This document shows, piece by piece, positions 20,990 to 21,588 of a DNA stretch of 21,588 nt. This DNA comes from AC-37 sp034663685 (GTDB lineage Bacteria > Actinomycetota > Thermoleophilia > Solirubrobacterales > Thermoleophilaceae), in the NCBI GenBank assembly GCA_034663685.1, contig JAXDJC010000173.1:1-21588 (forward strand), written 5' to 3'. Numbering within the stretch: position 1 is the first letter of the stretch; each line of letters opens with the position of its first letter. The position numbers were made by a program, and so were the translations under genes. Under the pieces are notes generated by a model, which was not told where the DNA came from, did not search any database, and saw only the letters and a program-made list of their open reading frames with translations.

Positions 20990-21588
20990 CTAGCCCGGAC
21001 GGAGGTCGAGGCCACGGGACTTGAGCGTCTCGATGACCTCCTCGATCGACTTGCGACCGAAGTTCGGGATCGCGTTCAGCTCCGACTCCGACTTCTGAAG
21101 CAGGTCGCCGACCGTCTGGATGCCGGCGCGCTTCAGGCAGTTGTACGAGCGCACGCCCAGCTCCAGCTCCTCGATCAGGATGTCGTCCATCCCGTCGGGC
21201 GAGCGCCCGCCGCCGCCGCCGACGGCGCCGACCGGCCCGCCGACGTCGCCGATCTCGGGCCCGTAGCCGTCGCCGAGCCCGGCGGCCTGGAGCGCCTCGA
21301 GCCGGTCGGCGTCTGTGAAGATCGCCAGGCTCTTGATGAGGATCTCGGCCGCCTCGCGCAGCGCCGCCTGCGGCGCTACCGAGCCGTCGGTCTCGATGTC
21401 CAGCGTGAGCTTGTCGTAGTCGGTCCGCTGGCCGACGCGAGCGGACTCCACCTGGTAGGCCACACGCTTGACCGGCGAGAAGATCGAGTCGATGGGGATC
21501 ACGCCGATCGGCTGATCCGGCGTCTTGTTCTCCTCCGCCGGCGAGTAGCCACGGCCGCGCCCGATCGTGAGGTACATCTCGAGCTTCG
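20990..21588 (-). CDS. rpoA: RNA polymerase alpha subunit, C-terminal part (runs off the window)
   Basis: 199 residues are visible; the 5' end lies beyond the right edge. The end of the N-terminal assembly domain is present (MYLTIGRGRGYSPAEEN, VIPIDSIFSPVKRVAYQVE, YDKLTLDIETDGSV). A linker rich in glycine follows (GGPVGAVGGGGGRSPDG). Then comes the C-terminal domain, with EELELGVRSYNCLKRAGIQTVGDLL and NFGRKSIEEVIETL, which binds UP elements and activators. The frame continues upstream of the first visible methionine, so that residue is internal. It is followed by rplQ, as in most bacteria. Confidence 0.97.
   Translation of the reverse strand, partial: KLEMYLTIGRGRGYSPAEENKTPDQPIGVIPIDSIFSPVKRVAYQVESARVGQRTDYDKLTLDIETDGSVAPQAALREAAEILIKSLAIFTDADRLEALQAAGLGDGYGPEIGDVGGPVGAVGGGGGRSPDGMDDILIEELELGVRSYNCLKRAGIQTVGDLLQKSESELNAIPNFGRKSIEEVIETLKSRGLDLRPG

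Noticed and set aside
1..21588. tRNA, rRNA, CRISPR, insertion sequence, integrase or phage signatures
   Set aside because: None seen by eye on either strand: no terminal inverted repeats, regular spacer arrays or transposase motifs. Structured RNAs without obvious hairpins could be missed.

Overview
The window is a very GC-rich, densely packed bacterial chromosome segment, about 21.6 kb. It most likely comes from an actinobacterium of the class Thermoleophilia (Solirubrobacterales-like). That assignment is inferred from the base composition, the many GTG/TTG starts, the proteome flavour (SCP2 protein, PQQ-type sugar dehydrogenase lipoprotein, FadD, deacetylase-glycosyltransferase fusion) and the order rpoA-rplQ-methyltransferase-truA-surE-ligA. 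No rRNA, tRNA, CRISPR array, insertion sequence or phage gene was seen. No gap without a gene exceeds about 110 bases.

Left part (1-5924): the first codons of a probable leftward gene, then a leftward pair (PQQ-type sugar dehydrogenase lipoprotein and SCP2 protein). Divergent from these are a Rossmann-fold NAD(P)-binding protein and a large secreted alpha/beta hydrolase with C-terminal beta modules. A leftward 83-residue protein of unknown function converges on the hydrolase, sharing a CTAG at the stops. A Nif3-family metal protein diverges from it.

Middle (6033-12637): a rightward series made of a conserved-looking 62-residue small protein, a long-chain acyl-CoA ligase, a three-helix membrane protein, a HisC-like PLP aminotransferase, a membrane-anchored low-complexity protein, and a polysaccharide deacetylase fused to a family 2 glycosyltransferase. 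The last two are 7 nt apart and probably make or modify an extracellular polymer.

Right part (12634-21588): a leftward patatin-like phospholipase sits back to back with a rightward PBP4-type DD-peptidase and an unusual J-domain protein. A 40-bp near-perfect palindrome then separates this group from the leftward operon rpoA (partial) - rplQ - SAM methyltransferase - truA - surE - ligA. Those operon genes are tightly coupled: stop and start codons overlap at four consecutive junctions. Two of the overlaps read CTGA and imply CTG initiation codons.

A second window-wide pattern is that many first-of-operon genes lack a Shine-Dalgarno sequence. They instead carry a TAnnnT (-10-like) hexamer ending 7-8 nt before the start codon, as expected for leaderless mRNAs. 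I see no obviously new multi-gene defence or biosynthetic system. The items most worth checking are the CTG starts, the leaderless geometry, the palindrome, and the J-domain/SH3-like/TPR protein.
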